Shown in pieces: positions 9,091 through 20,735 of a DNA stretch of 64,000 bases. The notes below the pieces were generated by a model. It had not been told where the DNA came from. It made no database searches and saw only the letters and a program-made list of their open reading frames with translations. Location: positions 7,316,501-7,380,500 of the forward strand of contig OX485805.1 of NCBI GenBank assembly GCA_950295325.1. The letters run 5' to 3'. Both the position numbers and the translations under genes were made by a program. Source of the DNA: Polytrichum commune (Eukaryota > Streptophyta > Polytrichopsida > Polytrichales > Polytrichaceae). The stretch's first letter is position 1; each line of letters begins with the position of its first letter.

Positions 9091-10469
9091 TTGTACAAAC
9101 TCATCCTTCATTGATTAAGTGGAAATAATTGAAAACTAAAATACTTCTATGAAATAACATACAATGGAAGAACACTTAAAAATAAATGAATAAATAAATA
9201 AAGATAAAACTTATATGGTATCATTTTATAAGTAAGATGATATAAAGTACAATTTTTCTTTGCATATTACTCACAAATCCATCATCCATATATAGAAATG
9301 TACATAGTCAAAGGTTGAAAATTTACATTGCCTACATGAAGAATATGTACCTTTTGAGAAGATTCATGTCTTTGTAAACCTTGAAAACCAAATAAAGATC
9401 GTGTGAAGAATAAGTGAGGATACTTGGTTTGTCCAACCTTCAATTAATTCCCAATGCCATCTCAAGGTTAACTTGATAATCTAGTTTGATAAAAAACAAT
9501 CAATTTAGATGTACTCATGTATAATAATATGGTATCTTTATGTGGACCTCTAGTTGTGGACATAATATGAACTCATACACCCGGTATGTATCTCTAACAA
9601 CAAAATTCCTCACTCGTACAAACACATGTGCATTTTCTTATATGTCTTTGCAAAAAAACATTGGTTTTTTTTACTAGATCCCCATTCATGATTTAGACTC
9701 ACAACTATCCTTAACAAATACCCTAAACCACAACATTATACTTCTGTCACAACAAGTGACAAGCTATTGAACACACCAACTATGTAGAGAGATACGCACA
9801 CACCTTCACCTGACACAACATAATGAAAATTAATTATTTAGTAACTAGATTGCTCACTAATGATGGAACCACCCTACCTAAGAAAGATTAAAATTTTCAT
9901 AGAAGTCAACTAATTCCACTACCAAAAACATTTTTTTCCAGGACAAAACGTTTGCAAAACTTATCCCTAGACAAAAAAAATTAAAAATTGTTCTTAATAT
10001 TCAATGCTCATATTGCTCCAAGCTCTACTTGGTCAATACCACTTAGTGTAGAAGATGTGGAAATCCTATAGATAGGATTTGATTTGCGAGGGGTAGGTCA
10101 AGAGATTGCAAGGAAAACTCGTACAAGATGCAGAAAACTTACGAGTGCATAAACTAATTCGTATTGTTAAAGTCACCGTGATATGGAAGCGTGGCTTATA
10201 TATTATGACATACAACGTTTATCCATTTCTGCTTTTATTTCGACATGCAAGATTAATTTCAAACTTTATATGCCTTTCTTTTTGCTTGTGACGGGTGCAA
10301 AAAAGGAGCCTTGCATATGAATGATAACTTTGTGCACTAAGGGAACATGCCTATGGCTTGGCTGTGTGGATGATAGGTAGGTCATATCTTTCCTTGGCTT
10401 GGCCACACATGTTAATTTAGTCAATGGGGAGGGAGATGTAGTTGAGGGAAAGGTATGTAAGTTCACAAG
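9091..10469. other. AT-rich intergenic DNA, nothing recognised
   Basis: No frame with recognisable domains, no RNA gene and no ordered repeat was seen. Confidence 0.5.
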
Positions 10470-10899
10470 TACACCCTAAACTCCATAATATCAACCCCCA
10501 TAATGTCACTCACTCTGTAATATCCTGAAACCATAGGGAATGTTCGAAGTTCAAATCTCACTCCTTATTGTCACATTTTTCTCCTTATATCACAATTTTT
10601 GTCATTAATGCAAACCACCAAAGAAGTCAACTCACATCTTCGCATTGCACCATGTGTCAACATGTGGAGTGTCACCTTCTTCTTCTTCTGTCACTTGTTG
10701 AATGTTGGTGTATGCATATGCCACATCGCCCAGGAAGGCCAAGTGGAGTGGACTAAAATGTTACACTTTGTGTTATTCCATGGTGTCACATGCTACACTA
10801 ATTCTATAATATCATGCATCCGCGTTAACACTACAAAACTCCGTAATATCACGTGCACTGTGGTTGCCACAGATGTGATATTACGGAGTTTAGAGTGTA
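10470..10899. mobile_element. Foldback / MITE-like element, about 430 bp
   Basis: Ends 10470-10493 and 10876-10899 are inverted copies (22 of 24 bases match). Near the right end, 10836-10852 forms a perfect 17-bp inverted repeat with 10875-10891, so the right end itself folds back. The motif CTCC[AG]TAATATCA and close variants recur inside (about 10481, 10520, 10805, 10841). No protein is encoded. It is most likely a non-autonomous DNA element. Confidence 0.5.
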
Positions 10900-13718
10900 T
10901 CATCGTCCCAAGTTTCTTCTAATCCATGCAAATGCCAATTTATGAAATAAATTTTGGTGTATTATGCATCTTAACATTTATGTAATGAGATATTGTCATG
11001 GGTGATTGAATTTGGATTGAAATTCACTTTGTAATTGATAATTATTGTAAAAAATTGTAAGTCTATAATGAATGCACAATCGTTTTACAAGGAATGACAA
11101 ATAATGTTGGGTTTACATATAGTATTGGTGACACTGCACATACAACTTACAATTAGTAGTGAGCAAGACAAATAGAATTGGCATGTTTGACATGACTAGG
11201 ACCATACTACACTACTTGTCTGAAGCGACTAGTCGTTTTTAATGGCAGTGAAGTCCGTGTTTTCTCACTTGTAGAGGTAAAAAAATCTAATAAAAAAAGA
11301 CGTGTTTTGTTGTAGTGTGGTGATACTAAACACATTATTTAGTGCACTAAGAACTTGAGGTGCATTGGGACTTGGACATCAGAATTTGCACGAGATCTAT
11401 CATGAGGTAGTAGCTACACCTATTATATCCACTATATTTTGACATACCACGATAATTTTGGTCAATGTGACTTTTCATGGCCCGTGCCATTTTGAGCCCA
11501 CAATATCATATTTTAGGACTAGGAATATGGAATCAATGTTTCTTAAAAAAGTGAAAATATTATGGATTAAAATATGTTATAGCCGAAATACTAATATATA
11601 TTTTTATCATTTTATCATTTCATATTTGAATATTAGTTAATTTGTTTAATAAATACCACCATAATTTTCAACCCATACACAAACTACATTGGGCCACAAT
11701 ATTTTCTACCCACACAAACTTCTAGACCACAGTATCATGAACCAAAATACCACGACAATTAATCTAACTTAATGTTCATTAGAATTCAATGTGAGTCAAG
11801 ATGATCATAATTCAATCAATAGGGGGTGGGGGGGGGCAATACTACACACACTAAATAAGGTCATTAGTGTGACTAATGCTAATTTCTCTACCATTTCAAA
11901 AAAATCTATAATACTTACTTTCACTATGATAGTAATTATAATATTGGACCAAAATGACTAGAGAAAATCAATTATTGCAATTAATGAGTAAGAAAACACA
12001 CTCACACGGTTCCACATGTCTCCACGTGTCGAGAAGTGAAATTGACTTTATCTGGGTAACTTGGAACCACAAGTCAATGCAACAAGTCACTCTATTCAAA
12101 AGGTTGCACTAACGACCCTATTTGGTGTACATGGCAGCTAAGTTTGACTTGAGCCCACCCACCACAAGGTAAGCAGTAAATCCTAGGCTTCTACCAAGGG
12201 GACTCAAACAAACTACACCAATTTCCCCAAAATAGTGTGTCTACTACTAATTCCCAAAACACTCACTATTTCGCCAAGCCTCAAAATTAGCGAGGGTTGA
12301 ACTTTTGATTTGAGTGATACTAAATTCACGAATACATCCTCATTTACCATACAAACCAAGAAAATCAGTGCGTGGTCTAAGGTATTTGTGGAGTGGTAAC
12401 CAAAAAAATCGTATGTAAAAGTGATTATTGTCAGGATGAATAGTGCCATGATGAACATTGCTTCCTAGATCTTTTGGTGGCACTAATTAAGTCCATAGCG
12501 TAAAGAAATATAGTATCACCTTCACTAACTTCCACCGCTCGTTATTAGCCCTCCTTCACTCACAAATCGGGATAATGAGTGTAGAGCCAAATGGGCTGAG
12601 TGTGTATGTTTGACAAATTTCATTTGACGTTCAAATTCAAATCCAAAGTGTCACGTGACATTTTCAAAAACAAAAATGCATGTTAATTGACATCTACAAT
12701 TTCTTTCAGATTGTCACCTCAAATATCATATGCATGGCAGTAAATGTCAGTGTAATTTCTAAAGTGTCAATTCACGTGTGGATTTTTTCTTCACAAGTCA
12801 CACTACATGTCAAAACCTTAATTGTGCATGTCAATTGACATGCACTTCATTTTTGTGCAAGTTTTTTCGTGTCAAATGTCAAAAACTTGCAAAAAAACTT
12901 GTCAAAATTAGACACTGAAAGGGGCTCATGGACACCGACGTATTTTCCTTTTCGTTGGATCGAGGTGGTCGGGGAGTCTCGACCATACTTTGGGTTTCCA
13001 TTCCTATCCGACCCAAACTTCCTTCGAGAGCCTGTCACCTTGGTCAAAAAGTATGACCATGCAGAGATTTTGGAGAACGACAACCTTTGGACTTTGGCCT
13101 CTAGTGTGAAGGGTCGAGAGGCTGAGTTCTTGGTTTCTTGCAGTCTGATTGGTGGAAATCGACGGCCTCTTGACCTTCGGCCATAGTGTGAAGAAGCCCT
13201 AATTTGTTGATGCAAACTCAACAAGATTGTTGTTTCAGAGGTGCTTAGGGTTTCTTAACAACCCCATGTGCTTACTCTTTCCAATTCTTAGTTAGGGCCT
13301 TGCTCCAAACACGGGTTTCGCATAAAAAAAAACCAGGCAGTCTCCATAATCCGGCTGAAGATCTGTCTATAGAGTTATCCGTAAAGTCCCTAAAAGGAGG
13401 GAAGGAACCATGGGGTTGACCCTTACCTCTATTAGGAGCTCCTCAAATCGTTGTATATCGGAGCCTATTTTGAAAGTTGGGTGAAACTTTTTGGCACTTC
13501 CTCTTTTCATTAGAGTTATCCGTAAAGTAAGCTTGTGTTTTGACAGATTATGAGTGCACTATTCACACAAACCCATGGAAACGCAAAGTAAGGCTCTTGA
13601 ATTCCGGGGCATAATACACAAGGCTTGGGTTTAGGGTCAGAGCTGGTTTGTTTGTTTTTGGATGAGAGAATCGGGGTCCGCCTATTCGTGGTTGAGGCCG
13701 TCATGCGTGCCTTGGTGG
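10900..13718. other. Intergenic DNA, nothing recognised
   Basis: Mostly AT-rich. Open frames of up to 125 codons on both strands at 12847-13224 overlap each other and show no recognisable domain. The phrase AGAGTTATCCGTAAAG occurs twice (about 13371 and 13515). A G-rich run lies at about 11821-11838. Confidence 0.4.
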
Positions 13719-13736
13719 CAGTGTTCAAGATTGAAG
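13719..13736 (+). repeat. Left terminal inverted repeat of the hAT element
   Basis: CAGTGTTCAAGATTGAAG. It is identical to the reverse complement of 19755-19772. TGAAGGGC-type subterminal motifs follow within 60 bases. Confidence 0.65.
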
Positions 13737-13911
13737 CCCTCATATGAGTTTCATTTTGAAGGGCTCTAAAATTTGAGCCCTTCGGTTGAAGGGCTAGTTC
13801 AAATTCAAGACGTCAATTCAGTAATATAGAAATAAAATATAAAAAACTCATATTAAACTTATGGATGATTTATATGGTGCATGCTTCCAATACAATGTGA
13901 AGAATTAAGAA

Positions 13912-16179
13912 TCAACCATCTAACTCCACCTCTTCTAGTGATAATGCCCTACGCTTGTTGGTTCTTGTGCCAATTTTCCAAGATTCAAAAACACTATCCC
14001 AATCCATGAATTCAACTCCTAACCCATTTAGACTAACCCTCATTAAAGCATCTAGTGTGTCAAGGTTGAGTCTAGTTCTCCTTTCACTCTTAACCCAATT
14101 TTGCTTTGAAAAACCACGCTCACAAACAACAGTGCTAGTTGGGATCACAAGTATGGCTTGCCATAGCGACATCATAGTTGGCCAATTAATCATGAACTCC
14201 CGGTCATTGCCACAAAAAACCCAAGCTTCTTGCATACTTCGGCGTTCACAAACGGAACATAACATCTCCACGAATTCTAGCAATTCCGCATTGCATTGAT
14301 TAACAAGGTCATCGCTCCAACGGAAATGTGTCACCAACCGGTTCAACCATTGTTCCGTTAATGTCCCTCTGTCCAATTCATCTACGGGATAGTGCTTCGG
14401 GCTAAAAAGCCGGGCCGCATTGAAAATGGACAAGTCAGGAAATCGATCATTGAGTGAATCGATGATCTTCTGCACATACTGCCTCCCCAACATGATGCAT
14501 GCCTCCAATGAGCCTCCTACGTCACACTCGGGCATGGAATCATAATGCAAGATATGCATTTTTTCACACCCAAAACTATCAACATACAATATCTGCCCAT
14601 TGGGTACCACCTCGCGGAGAAACTTTCCTAGGTGTTTGGTTGTCAGGCCAAAACTTACACCCAGATAGTGTCTACGAAACAAGCTGATTGTTACATCAAT
14701 CGTAGAAGCTATGCTAGTGATATCTACAAGATCAAACTGAAACTTGCGATTGACCTTATTCAACTCTGATAATATATCAGCTAGCATGTGAATGAAAAAT
14801 TGGAACTGAAGAGAAGTTAGATCCTTGTACCATGTGGGTTCTTCAACCTCCCAAATTTCTAAAATTGCAGGCATACAAAATACCAATCTCTCCATGACCA
14901 AGCCACGGGATAACCATCTCACCGAATGGATCTGTAAAGCTGCACGGGACTCTTCACGGAATGCAAGCAATAATTTCTCCAAAACTCCACGACGAATTAC
15001 TGATTTACCCAACCACTCGTACACCTTATTGGCCACCCGATCAATAAATCCCAAGCACGGAAATTCATCGTTCGCATCCTTTACAGCTAGCGCCTCACGA
15101 TGAGCAATACAATGTGTTCCAACAAGATGAGGTACCAATACACGAAGTCGAGCCACCACACCTTGGTGCACTCCAGTCATACAAGATGCACCATCAGTAG
15201 CTATAGCCACTAGTTTCTGTAAATCCAATCCAAGTCTGACCAACAAACTTTTGATGCATTCAAACATAACCTCCCCAGTTCCGCGTGAGAGAGGCATGAG
15301 CTCCACAAACTGTACACATGGCGAATGAAAACCTCCTCCCGTCAAATAGCAAATGTATACTATTAGATGAGGTTCACATGTACGATCAGTTGATTCATCA
15401 ATCAATGTTGAGTACATAGAGCTGCGTTTCACTTCATGAACAAGGTTGGAACTTAAATGTTGAGATATGGCATCCAAAAAGCCCATTGCTGCAGTGACAT
15501 TTGTATAAGACGAATACTCTGTATTGGTAGGCATATCCGGAGTAGAGAGGAGCATATGAATCTTGCATTGTTCAACATAATGTAACAATGGTAGATCATT
15601 ATAAACAACAAAATACAAGAGTTTCATGACAATGAGAATTCTGCCCTTTTCACGATCCACCATATTCTGAAGACCTGGTTCAATTGGCGTAACTGGTCCT
15701 CCAGTCCTAGGATAATGCCTTGCCATCCATCGTGTGTAGCTCCATTTGTGATCATCAGATTTCTCATGTTGTTTAATTGCAGAGAGTTGAATAGTTGAAC
15801 ATCCACTCCCACCCCATGATTTAGATCCCCTTCCACCAAGCTTGAATTCCTCACAAGCTTCGCACTTCATCACTCCAGTAACTGGACCATGAGGAGGTTT
15901 GGACCAATACAACCAACGGCGGCCAATCTTCCATTTATTGTTGAATTTTCGTATCAAAGCTCTAGATGGATTTGGCAACAAAGTCACTTCAGTTGCATCT
16001 GGTGTGTTTTCGATATCAACCTCCACGTCCATATTACAGTCTTCTTCGTTGATCGCCGTGGACTCTCTAGAGTCGGATCTAGCAAAACAAAAGTTGAGAT
16101 CCAGTTGACGTGCATCCCGCGATGGATGACCCCCCCCCCTCTTCGTGAACTTGAGGCCATCGAATTTTGGACACACCAA
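13912..16179 (-). CDS. hAT-family transposase, intact frame of 755 codons
   Basis: A cut-and-paste transposase with an RNase-H-like fold. N-terminal residues 75-150 hold a zinc-binding block (IGRRWLYW, MKCEACEEF, then H residues near IKQHEKSDDH), the DNA-binding part. The catalytic region contains STLIDESTDRT and IATDGASCMTGVHQG, the D-rich blocks of hAT proteins of the DUF4371/ZMYM6-like branch, then GTHCIAHREAL. The C-terminus has the dimerisation motif with PTSTVVCERGFSKQNWVKS. No stop or frameshift is seen over the whole length, unlike its relative at 8.3-9.1 kb, so it may be recent or still active. The first in-frame Met at the 5' end is used; an intron upstream cannot be excluded. It lies inside matching terminal repeats. 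Confidence 0.88.
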   Translation of the reverse strand: MVCPKFDGLKFTKRGGGHPSRDARQLDLNFCFARSDSRESTAINEEDCNMDVEVDIENTPDATEVTLLPNPSRALIRKFNNKWKIGRRWLYWSKPPHGPVTGVMKCEACEEFKLGGRGSKSWGGSGCSTIQLSAIKQHEKSDDHKWSYTRWMARHYPRTGGPVTPIEPGLQNMVDREKGRILIVMKLLYFVVYNDLPLLHYVEQCKIHMLLSTPDMPTNTEYSSYTNVTAAMGFLDAISQHLSSNLVHEVKRSSMYSTLIDESTDRTCEPHLIVYICYLTGGGFHSPCVQFVELMPLSRGTGEVMFECIKSLLVRLGLDLQKLVAIATDGASCMTGVHQGVVARLRVLVPHLVGTHCIAHREALAVKDANDEFPCLGFIDRVANKVYEWLGKSVIRRGVLEKLLLAFREESRAALQIHSVRWLSRGLVMERLVFCMPAILEIWEVEEPTWYKDLTSLQFQFFIHMLADILSELNKVNRKFQFDLVDITSIASTIDVTISLFRRHYLGVSFGLTTKHLGKFLREVVPNGQILYVDSFGCEKMHILHYDSMPECDVGGSLEACIMLGRQYVQKIIDSLNDRFPDLSIFNAARLFSPKHYPVDELDRGTLTEQWLNRLVTHFRWSDDLVNQCNAELLEFVEMLCSVCERRSMQEAWVFCGNDREFMINWPTMMSLWQAILVIPTSTVVCERGFSKQNWVKSERRTRLNLDTLDALMRVSLNGLGVEFMDWDSVFESWKIGTRTNKRRALSLEEVELDG

Positions 16180-17959
16180 CCAAACAACATAATCATTGCA
16201 TTTTTTATCTCATTGTAGATCACATTAGTTTTTGTAGTGTATTCATAAACATTTATGACCTATAGATCCTAGTAAATCAGTTTACAAATGCACATCAATT
16301 TGTTCAATAAAGGTAGCCAAACTTAAATGTCCGTAGTTAACCAAAGAAGTAACATGAGATTATTGTCAAAGTCAATTAGTACCTTGCTAATCCAACCTCT
16401 ATATAGGTATTGTCCTCAAACATGCCACCTCAGTGGTGACGGTGTAGCTGATCTCAAGCCTGGAAACGGTAAAAGAAAAAACAAGAGAAAAAAGATGAAT
16501 TATATTACAAACTGCACCCCACAACTGAAGCACTTCACTGACTGTACAACCTCTCAACCTTGAAGGTTTTTCAATTTTCATCTCTCCACAACCTACAGCT
16601 GTGACTCCAAACGATTTAATAAAATGCAGCACTCAAGGGAGAAGAACACCAAGCCAAAATCCACGGGTAGATCACTCCATTGTCAAGTTGAACACCACGT
16701 GCGACCAAAAAAAATCTTCTTTTGGTAAGTTGCACCACCAAAATGGGTCAAAATGTTATCAAATTTTTTTCATGAGTAGATATACACAGTACCTATGACA
16801 TAGTTAAAAGTGGTAACTAAATTTGATGATTTGTTTTTTTCATAAAACATACCATTTCTAACTAGAATGACACATAATTGAACTAAAAAAATTACTAAAA
16901 AAATTTAAGATGACTAAAAATTTCAAAAGAGTATACAAAAGATACTATCAATGGTTATGTATATGTAGAAAAAATATCATAAATTTTAAAATTATATATG
17001 GCATGTAATATAGGGGTAGCAAACTTTGTCCGCACGTGGTGTCAACTTGACAATGAAGTGACCTCCCCGTGCCAAAATCTCCCCTCACCAGTGAAACCTA
17101 AGCTTTCAAGACTACCTACTGCCTCTAGTCAATCAATAATCTAACTCTAAGCTGCAGTGACACACAATATCATTGATTGCTCACCACCGTCTTCAGTTTT
17201 GGATTCTTCTGCAAACATTGGCATTGCAACAAACAATGAACACAATTGGCTTCAAAGAAAATGGACAATAATAATATTTCTGCTCATTCAAAAAGGGGAG
17301 GCATGCAGAAAGTTCATGTTCCAAACATCCTTTACTTGTCCTCTTCGAATGACACAAGAGAAAGCCTGTTAACACTACAAAATATAGAGTCCTGAGGTCA
17401 TTTTGGCCCACATAATTGATCCTCAATCTATTCATTATAAAGACAGATACCCAAAAACACCCAAGAATCTCTTTCTTTTTTATAACCATAACCTCAAGTC
17501 TCAAGTATGTACTATGGATCTCTAAGAGCAAATATGTGAGCACATCCTACAGTAAACAACCTTTGTATAATAAACATGTAGTCTCAGATACGTATCCAAG
17601 AGTGGACTTCAAGTGAGTAATGTATTCACTCCACATGACTTACCAATCGTCTCAAATGAAGATGGCACCTCGCAGCCACAAGGTAAAATCTCTTTCAGAA
17701 TGTGCTCTGCACCCCCCATGCCAACGTGTACCTGATAAGAACCGTGTGTTTTTCATCAGAAGCATTGATGTTGATCGGCAAGTTACAACTGTAATTGCTT
17801 CTGATGTAAGTCACTCCCCCACTCTGCAAAGTTCACATGAAAAGTTCCACCCACACAAAAGCAAAAATAAAGTGCAGGAAATAACTTGGAGAAAGAAAGA
17901 TGGTGGTCTAACAGGTAACGATCCATTGTGAGATCAATTTTGTAGGGTAGTGAAGGTAC
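16180..17959. other. Interior of the hAT element, no gene recognised
   Basis: AT-rich DNA. A minus-strand piece near 17200-17220 follows a TTTGCAG acceptor-like site and begins like a CBL C-terminal exon (KNPKLK), but the match is too short to call. Otherwise nothing was recognised. Confidence 0.35.
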
Positions 17960-18396
17960 CTCATCTCGTTCAATGTAGCCAGTTTTTCGCAGGTTGTAGA
18001 GGTGAAATGCGATTGTATCCATCAGAAGAAAAATTCATTATTCAGTGCTAGTGAGTACAAGTTTGGTCTAACTTGCATACTATCATCACGTGACTCTTTA
18101 CAACCAGAGGATTGCATTGTAAACCATAGAAACTTTAGAAAGAATGTGAAGAGGCTTACATTGTATCTTGTCTTCCAAATCAACATGAGGATGAAAGACA
18201 CTGAGAGAACACACAAATTCTCCAAACTCAATCACTCCATTTTGCTTCACATCAAACAAATCAAAAACCTGCCAAGCCAACGATACATATTTGTTTTTGG
18301 GTCAAAGGTGGAATAAACCCGAGCATAGGAAAACATTTAAAGGGCCAAAAACAAGACACTTGAGGGACATTTGAAGAGGGCAAGCTGAAACTCTTC
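17960..18396 (-). pseudogene. Calcineurin-B-like calcium sensor (CBL), three exons of a fragment
   Basis: Minus-strand exons in the order of plant CBL genes: 18396-18371 (EEFQLALFK) after a TTTGACAG acceptor; 18268-18160 (VFDLFDVKQNGVIEFGEF and on to SVFHPHVDLEDKIQ), an EF-hand exon with good acceptor and GTAAGC donor; and about 18016-17960 (AFHLYNLRKTGYIERDE), the next EF-hand, with a GTACC donor. CBL proteins bind calcium and activate CIPK kinases at membranes. The acceptor before the third exon lacks AG, and convincing exons for the first and last parts are absent, so this is a broken copy. Introns are kept, which shows it was copied as DNA and not from mRNA. It sits inside the hAT element's terminal repeats, which suggests transposon capture. 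Confidence 0.75.
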
Positions 18397-19250
18397 CTGT
18401 CAAAGAGCATTAACAGACACAAATTTGGAATAATTTTTCATCTGAAGTAACATAGCAAAGTACATGGCAAAGCGGTTTCATGTCAGAACAAAACACAAAC
18501 TACAGAAATATCACTCGTAACTTCACTCAAGTTTTCCTACCATCTCAAACAATGACAACGTCATGTTTCCTTTTTGACACCCATTTTCTTGAGTTCAACA
18601 TAAGTCCAAAATTTTCTTGAATATATTACCCAAAACCCTAACACACATAACACAACCCCCTGAATCTTCTTCACGAGGCACATTTAGTGGGCAAAGCAAC
18701 ATCATGAACTGCCGAGCTTTTTCTAGTCCACATCCACTGTAATATCTCACCTACCTCTGGTCTGATCGGACCACCTCCTCATCACTGCCAAGAGCCACTC
18801 AAACTGAGTTTGCAACCCTAACTTATACATCTCCATGACTGGCTAAAATTCACATGCATCCAACCACAAAATGACATGCATGCATATACTTCACTAGTCC
18901 ATCCACACAAGAGATGCATAGCCGACCTATGAAGGACATGCTATATTAGATATCTAAATAATAACCTAATTCATCAATTTGATCGGTTGCATTCACAATA
19001 AGATGACGAAACCGGTCTCTGGCACAAGAATGCAACAGACTTTACTCTCACCCTTAGAAGTGGTGTTTAACCTAAGAAGCTCATGCTTAAAAGATGCAAC
19101 AGATTTCACTCTCACCCTTAAAAGTAGTGTATAACCTAAGAAGCTCAACCTCAAAAGTGGTGTAAATCCTTAAGGAGCCAGAGCTATAATTGTAAACAAC
19201 AACATTTCAAAGCCTGAATCAGTACCTTATCAATAGCTGGATGGAGCTTG

Positions 19251-19358
19251 GACTGTGCTTCCTTCCCCTAATGCACTCGCAGCTGCAATTGCACTAATTG
19301 ATGATCCTTTCAGAACCCCACCATCATGCTCCACCACTACCAGTGTGCTGGCCTTCAC
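19251..19358 (-). pseudogene. Electron transfer flavoprotein alpha subunit, single exon fragment
   Basis: The minus strand encodes ASTLVVVEHDGGVLKGSSIS followed by AIAAASALGEGSTV, which matches the start of the mature ETF-alpha domain (pattern S-T-L-V-x-x-E-H, then K-x-S-S and A-A-x-A-L-G). ETF alpha passes electrons from mitochondrial dehydrogenases to ETF-ubiquinone oxidoreductase. Only this exon is present; the frame stops soon after and no FAD-binding C-terminal part is seen nearby. It lies next to the CBL fragment, on the same strand, inside the hAT element. Confidence 0.65.
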
Positions 19359-19608
19359 CCCACAAAAAACATTCATTCGTGATTAGCCTGTGAATTACAT
19401 CACAAACCTTTAAATTTGTAGACCCAAATCAGCACTGATTTCACATTGATTGAATCACATCACACTACAACACTGACTCAATGCTTACCAAAGAAAGGGT
19501 TGGATTCCAATCTTTTGCAAGACCTAAAAAGTTGAATTCCAAGTCAGATCGATGTTGAATGAATCATTTGCTAGGTGTTGAGGTTGTCACTGTAGCGACC
19601 TCCTCGTT

Positions 19609-19624
19609 ACTGTAGCGCTACAGT
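19609..19624. repeat. Perfect 16-bp palindrome near the right end of the hAT element
   Basis: ACTGTAGCGCTACAGT is its own reverse complement. A half copy (CACTGTAGCGAC) precedes it at about 19589. It may be part of the subterminal structure of the element. Confidence 0.5.
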
Positions 19625-19754
19625 GTTGACGGGTGTAAAAATTTTGAGGACATCAAGTGAAGTTTTCATTTTGAGTTTGGGGTTGCATTTTGAAGGGCTG
19701 TTTTGAGAGAGGTATATTTTGAAGGGCCAAATCGCGTTTGAAGGGCATTGAAGA

Positions 19755-19772
19755 CTTCAATCTTGAACACTG
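19755..19772 (-). repeat. Right terminal inverted repeat of the hAT element
   Basis: The reverse complement of the left end at 13719-13736, 18 of 18 bases. TGAAGGGC motifs lie just inside it. Confidence 0.65.
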
Positions 19773-20482
19773 GTCGAGAGGCCGTCGATTTGTTTTATTA
19801 ATTGGTCGTTAAATTGGAGGGGTTGTTTTGGGTAGGGAATAAAGTGGGATGCTCCTTCTTCCATTGGACTTTGGGCTTGGCCTTTGGAGGCTTCATACTA
19901 TGTGGACTAAGAGAAGCGACCATGCACCAAAAAATGGATGTGCTGGTTTTTCTAATATATGTCCAAAAAAGGCAAACTTAGGAATTTTTCTTTGTGTTTG
20001 ACCTTCTCCCCTTCTTCGTCCCTTCTTTCCTTGTAACTATGAAAAATGTTTGCCCCCCCCCCAAAAAAAAAAACCACAACACTTCTCTGGCATGGTCCCT
20101 TGAGATTTGCAGCTAGAGAACATTTTTTGCCTCTTCCACTACAAAACATGTTGGACCATGACAATGGATAATGTAGGCCTAAAAATGTGCCTTTTGGGGA
20201 CCTCAAGCTCCATGATCACTCTTACATTGTGTTCTTGATGTAAATTGAAGTGGTCCCAAGACAAGTTCAACGGCTAATCACATATTTTAGAGGAGCAAGG
20301 GATGACTTCATGGTCCATGATACAAACAAGTAATGGTCCCTCAAGGACTTCTGCCTTTTAGCCATGAGGTCTGAGCGCCTGGGGAGGTTGAGGAGGAAAA
20401 GGACAAAAATGAAGGCGACCTGGAAGAAGCTAGTGGCAGTACACTGATTCGCAGTCTCAGAAAAAATATGCACTCATTGCAC
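19773..20482. other. Intergenic DNA, nothing recognised
   Basis: It contains a C run joined to an A run at about 20046-20071. No gene or ordered repeat was seen. Confidence 0.4.
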
Positions 20483-20735
20483 TGTTGCCGAAATTAGCAC
20501 ACAGCCACAAATGAACTATGTCGCCGCTGCCCTCTCTGTCTCTCTGTCTATCGCCGGGATTAGTGACCACTGTCGCCGAAATTAGCAACTCAACCACAAA
20601 TGAACTCTGTCGCCGAGATTCCTTCCTCCGCCCTCTATGTCTCTATGTCTGTCGCCGGGATTAGAGACCACTGTCGCCGAAATTAGCAACTTAGCCACAA
20701 ATGAACTCTGTCGCCGAAATTCCTTCTTCCTACCA
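20483..20735. repeat. Minisatellite, about 90-100 bp units
   Basis: The phrases TGTCGCCGAAATTAGCAACT and CCACAAATGAACTCTGTCGCC recur, with unit starts at about 20512, 20601 and 20702 (spacing 89 and 101). The copies are imperfect. Confidence 0.7.

Larger units (their letters stand above)
13719..19772 (-). mobile_element. hAT-type DNA transposon carrying host-gene fragments
   Basis: The outer 18 bases at both ends are identical in inverted orientation (CAGTGTTCAAGATTGAAG). CAGTG starts are common in hAT elements. Inside both ends TGAAGGGC motifs recur (about 13756-13790 on the left, 19690-19750 on the right), like the subterminal transposase-binding repeats of hAT elements. The transposase lies on the minus strand nearest the left end. 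Between it and the right end are exons of a calcineurin-B-like gene and of ETF alpha. The 8-bp target duplication expected for hAT was not found (flanks CTTGGTGG and GTCGAGAG), so the ends may not derive from one insertion event. Confidence 0.55.

Noticed and set aside
13100-13165. Similarity between the right flank of the hAT element (19773-19795) and the reverse complement of 13147-13165
   Set aside because: The match is under 20 bases and does not extend, so it is not evidence for a larger inverted structure or target duplication.
12847-13224. Overlapping frames of 125 (minus) and 105 (plus) codons
   Set aside because: They overlap on opposite strands and neither shows a recognisable domain or repeat.
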